Below are positions 5,061-5,112 of a stretch of DNA of 5,112 nucleotides, one piece after another. The DNA comes from Planctomycetota bacterium (GTDB taxonomy: Bacteria; Planctomycetota; Phycisphaerae; UBA1845), in the NCBI GenBank assembly GCA_024278775.1, contig JAJRSP010000036.1:1-5112 (forward strand), read 5' to 3'. Under the pieces are notes generated by a model. That model made no database searches and was not told the DNA's origin. It saw only the letters and a list, made by a program, of their open reading frames with translations. The translations under genes and the position numbers were made by a program. Each line of letters begins with the position of its first letter. Positions within the stretch are counted from its first letter, which is position 1.

Positions 5061-5112
5061 GTGATCATCCGCCATCTTTTCACAGACTCGGGGTGGGGGA
5101 TTCGCCACAACG
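5061..5112 (+). CDS. Possible start of a downstream gene, cut by right edge (unrecognised)
   Basis: From GTG 5061 the frame is open to the edge and reads VIIRHLFTDSGWGIRHN (first residue Met if it is the start). This has a more protein-like mix of hydrophobic residues than the Pro/Arg-rich alternative from ATG 5039, which directly abuts the lepB stop. The GTG would be 22 nt after lepB, as in an operon, but only a weak G-rich ribosome binding site precedes it. Seventeen codons are too few to name a family. Confidence 0.3.
   Translation, partial: MIIRHLFTDSGWGIRHN

Noticed and set aside
5039..5112. ATG 5039 immediately after the lepB stop as a new gene start
   Set aside because: The product would be MPLWVPRRDHPPSF..., Pro/Arg-rich like a shadow frame, and no ribosome binding site is seen; the GTG 5061 frame looks better.
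1..5112. Mobile elements, tRNA/rRNA genes, CRISPR arrays
   Set aside because: No transposase motifs, long terminal repeats, cloverleaf-like sequence or regularly spaced repeats were found on either strand.

Overview
The window is ordinary chromosomal, GC-rich bacterial DNA with two divergent gene blocks and no mobile element, tRNA, rRNA or CRISPR array that I can see. The best guess at the source is a planctomycete-type bacterium, probably Phycisphaerae-like. This rests mainly on the 574-residue signal peptidase I, which carries a Cys4 zinc-ribbon-like insert and a large beta-rich insert, an architecture I associate with Planctomycetota. The SVSMGHPDK variant of the MetK N-terminal motif fits this more weakly. 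The assignment is inference, because no rRNA or other strong marker is present.

Minus strand, in order of transcription (right to left): metK (S-adenosylmethionine synthetase, GTG start at 2973, stop at 1729), a 103-nt gap, an SDR-family oxidoreductase (1625 to 840) with a non-canonical active site, a 121-nt gap containing a hairpin, and the N-terminal half of an aldehyde dehydrogenase that runs off the left edge. The dehydrogenase seems to start at a CTG codon at 718 behind a good ribosome binding site. Its sequence is closest to the 2-hydroxymuconic/2-aminomuconic semialdehyde dehydrogenase group (ALDH8-like). Together with this SDR type, it suggests that a kynurenine or other aromatic-catabolism cluster may lie beyond the left edge.

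A divergent control region of about 340 bp (2974-3313) separates metK from lepB. It holds a good sigma70-like promoter for metK, a weaker candidate promoter for lepB, a near-palindromic element (GTGACACTA core) present once at each promoter, a GC-rich palindrome at the metK transcription start, and a strong hairpin in the lepB leader.

Plus strand: lepB (3314 to 5038), a type I signal peptidase with all catalytic boxes intact but about three times the length of the smallest family members. After it, 74 nt remain, which may contain the start of another gene at GTG 5061.

metK and lepB are housekeeping genes; the SDR and aldehyde dehydrogenase look catabolic and may be co-transcribed with metK. 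The most unusual items are the signal peptidase inserts, the paired operator-like sites, the SxxxR active site of the SDR and the apparent CTG start.
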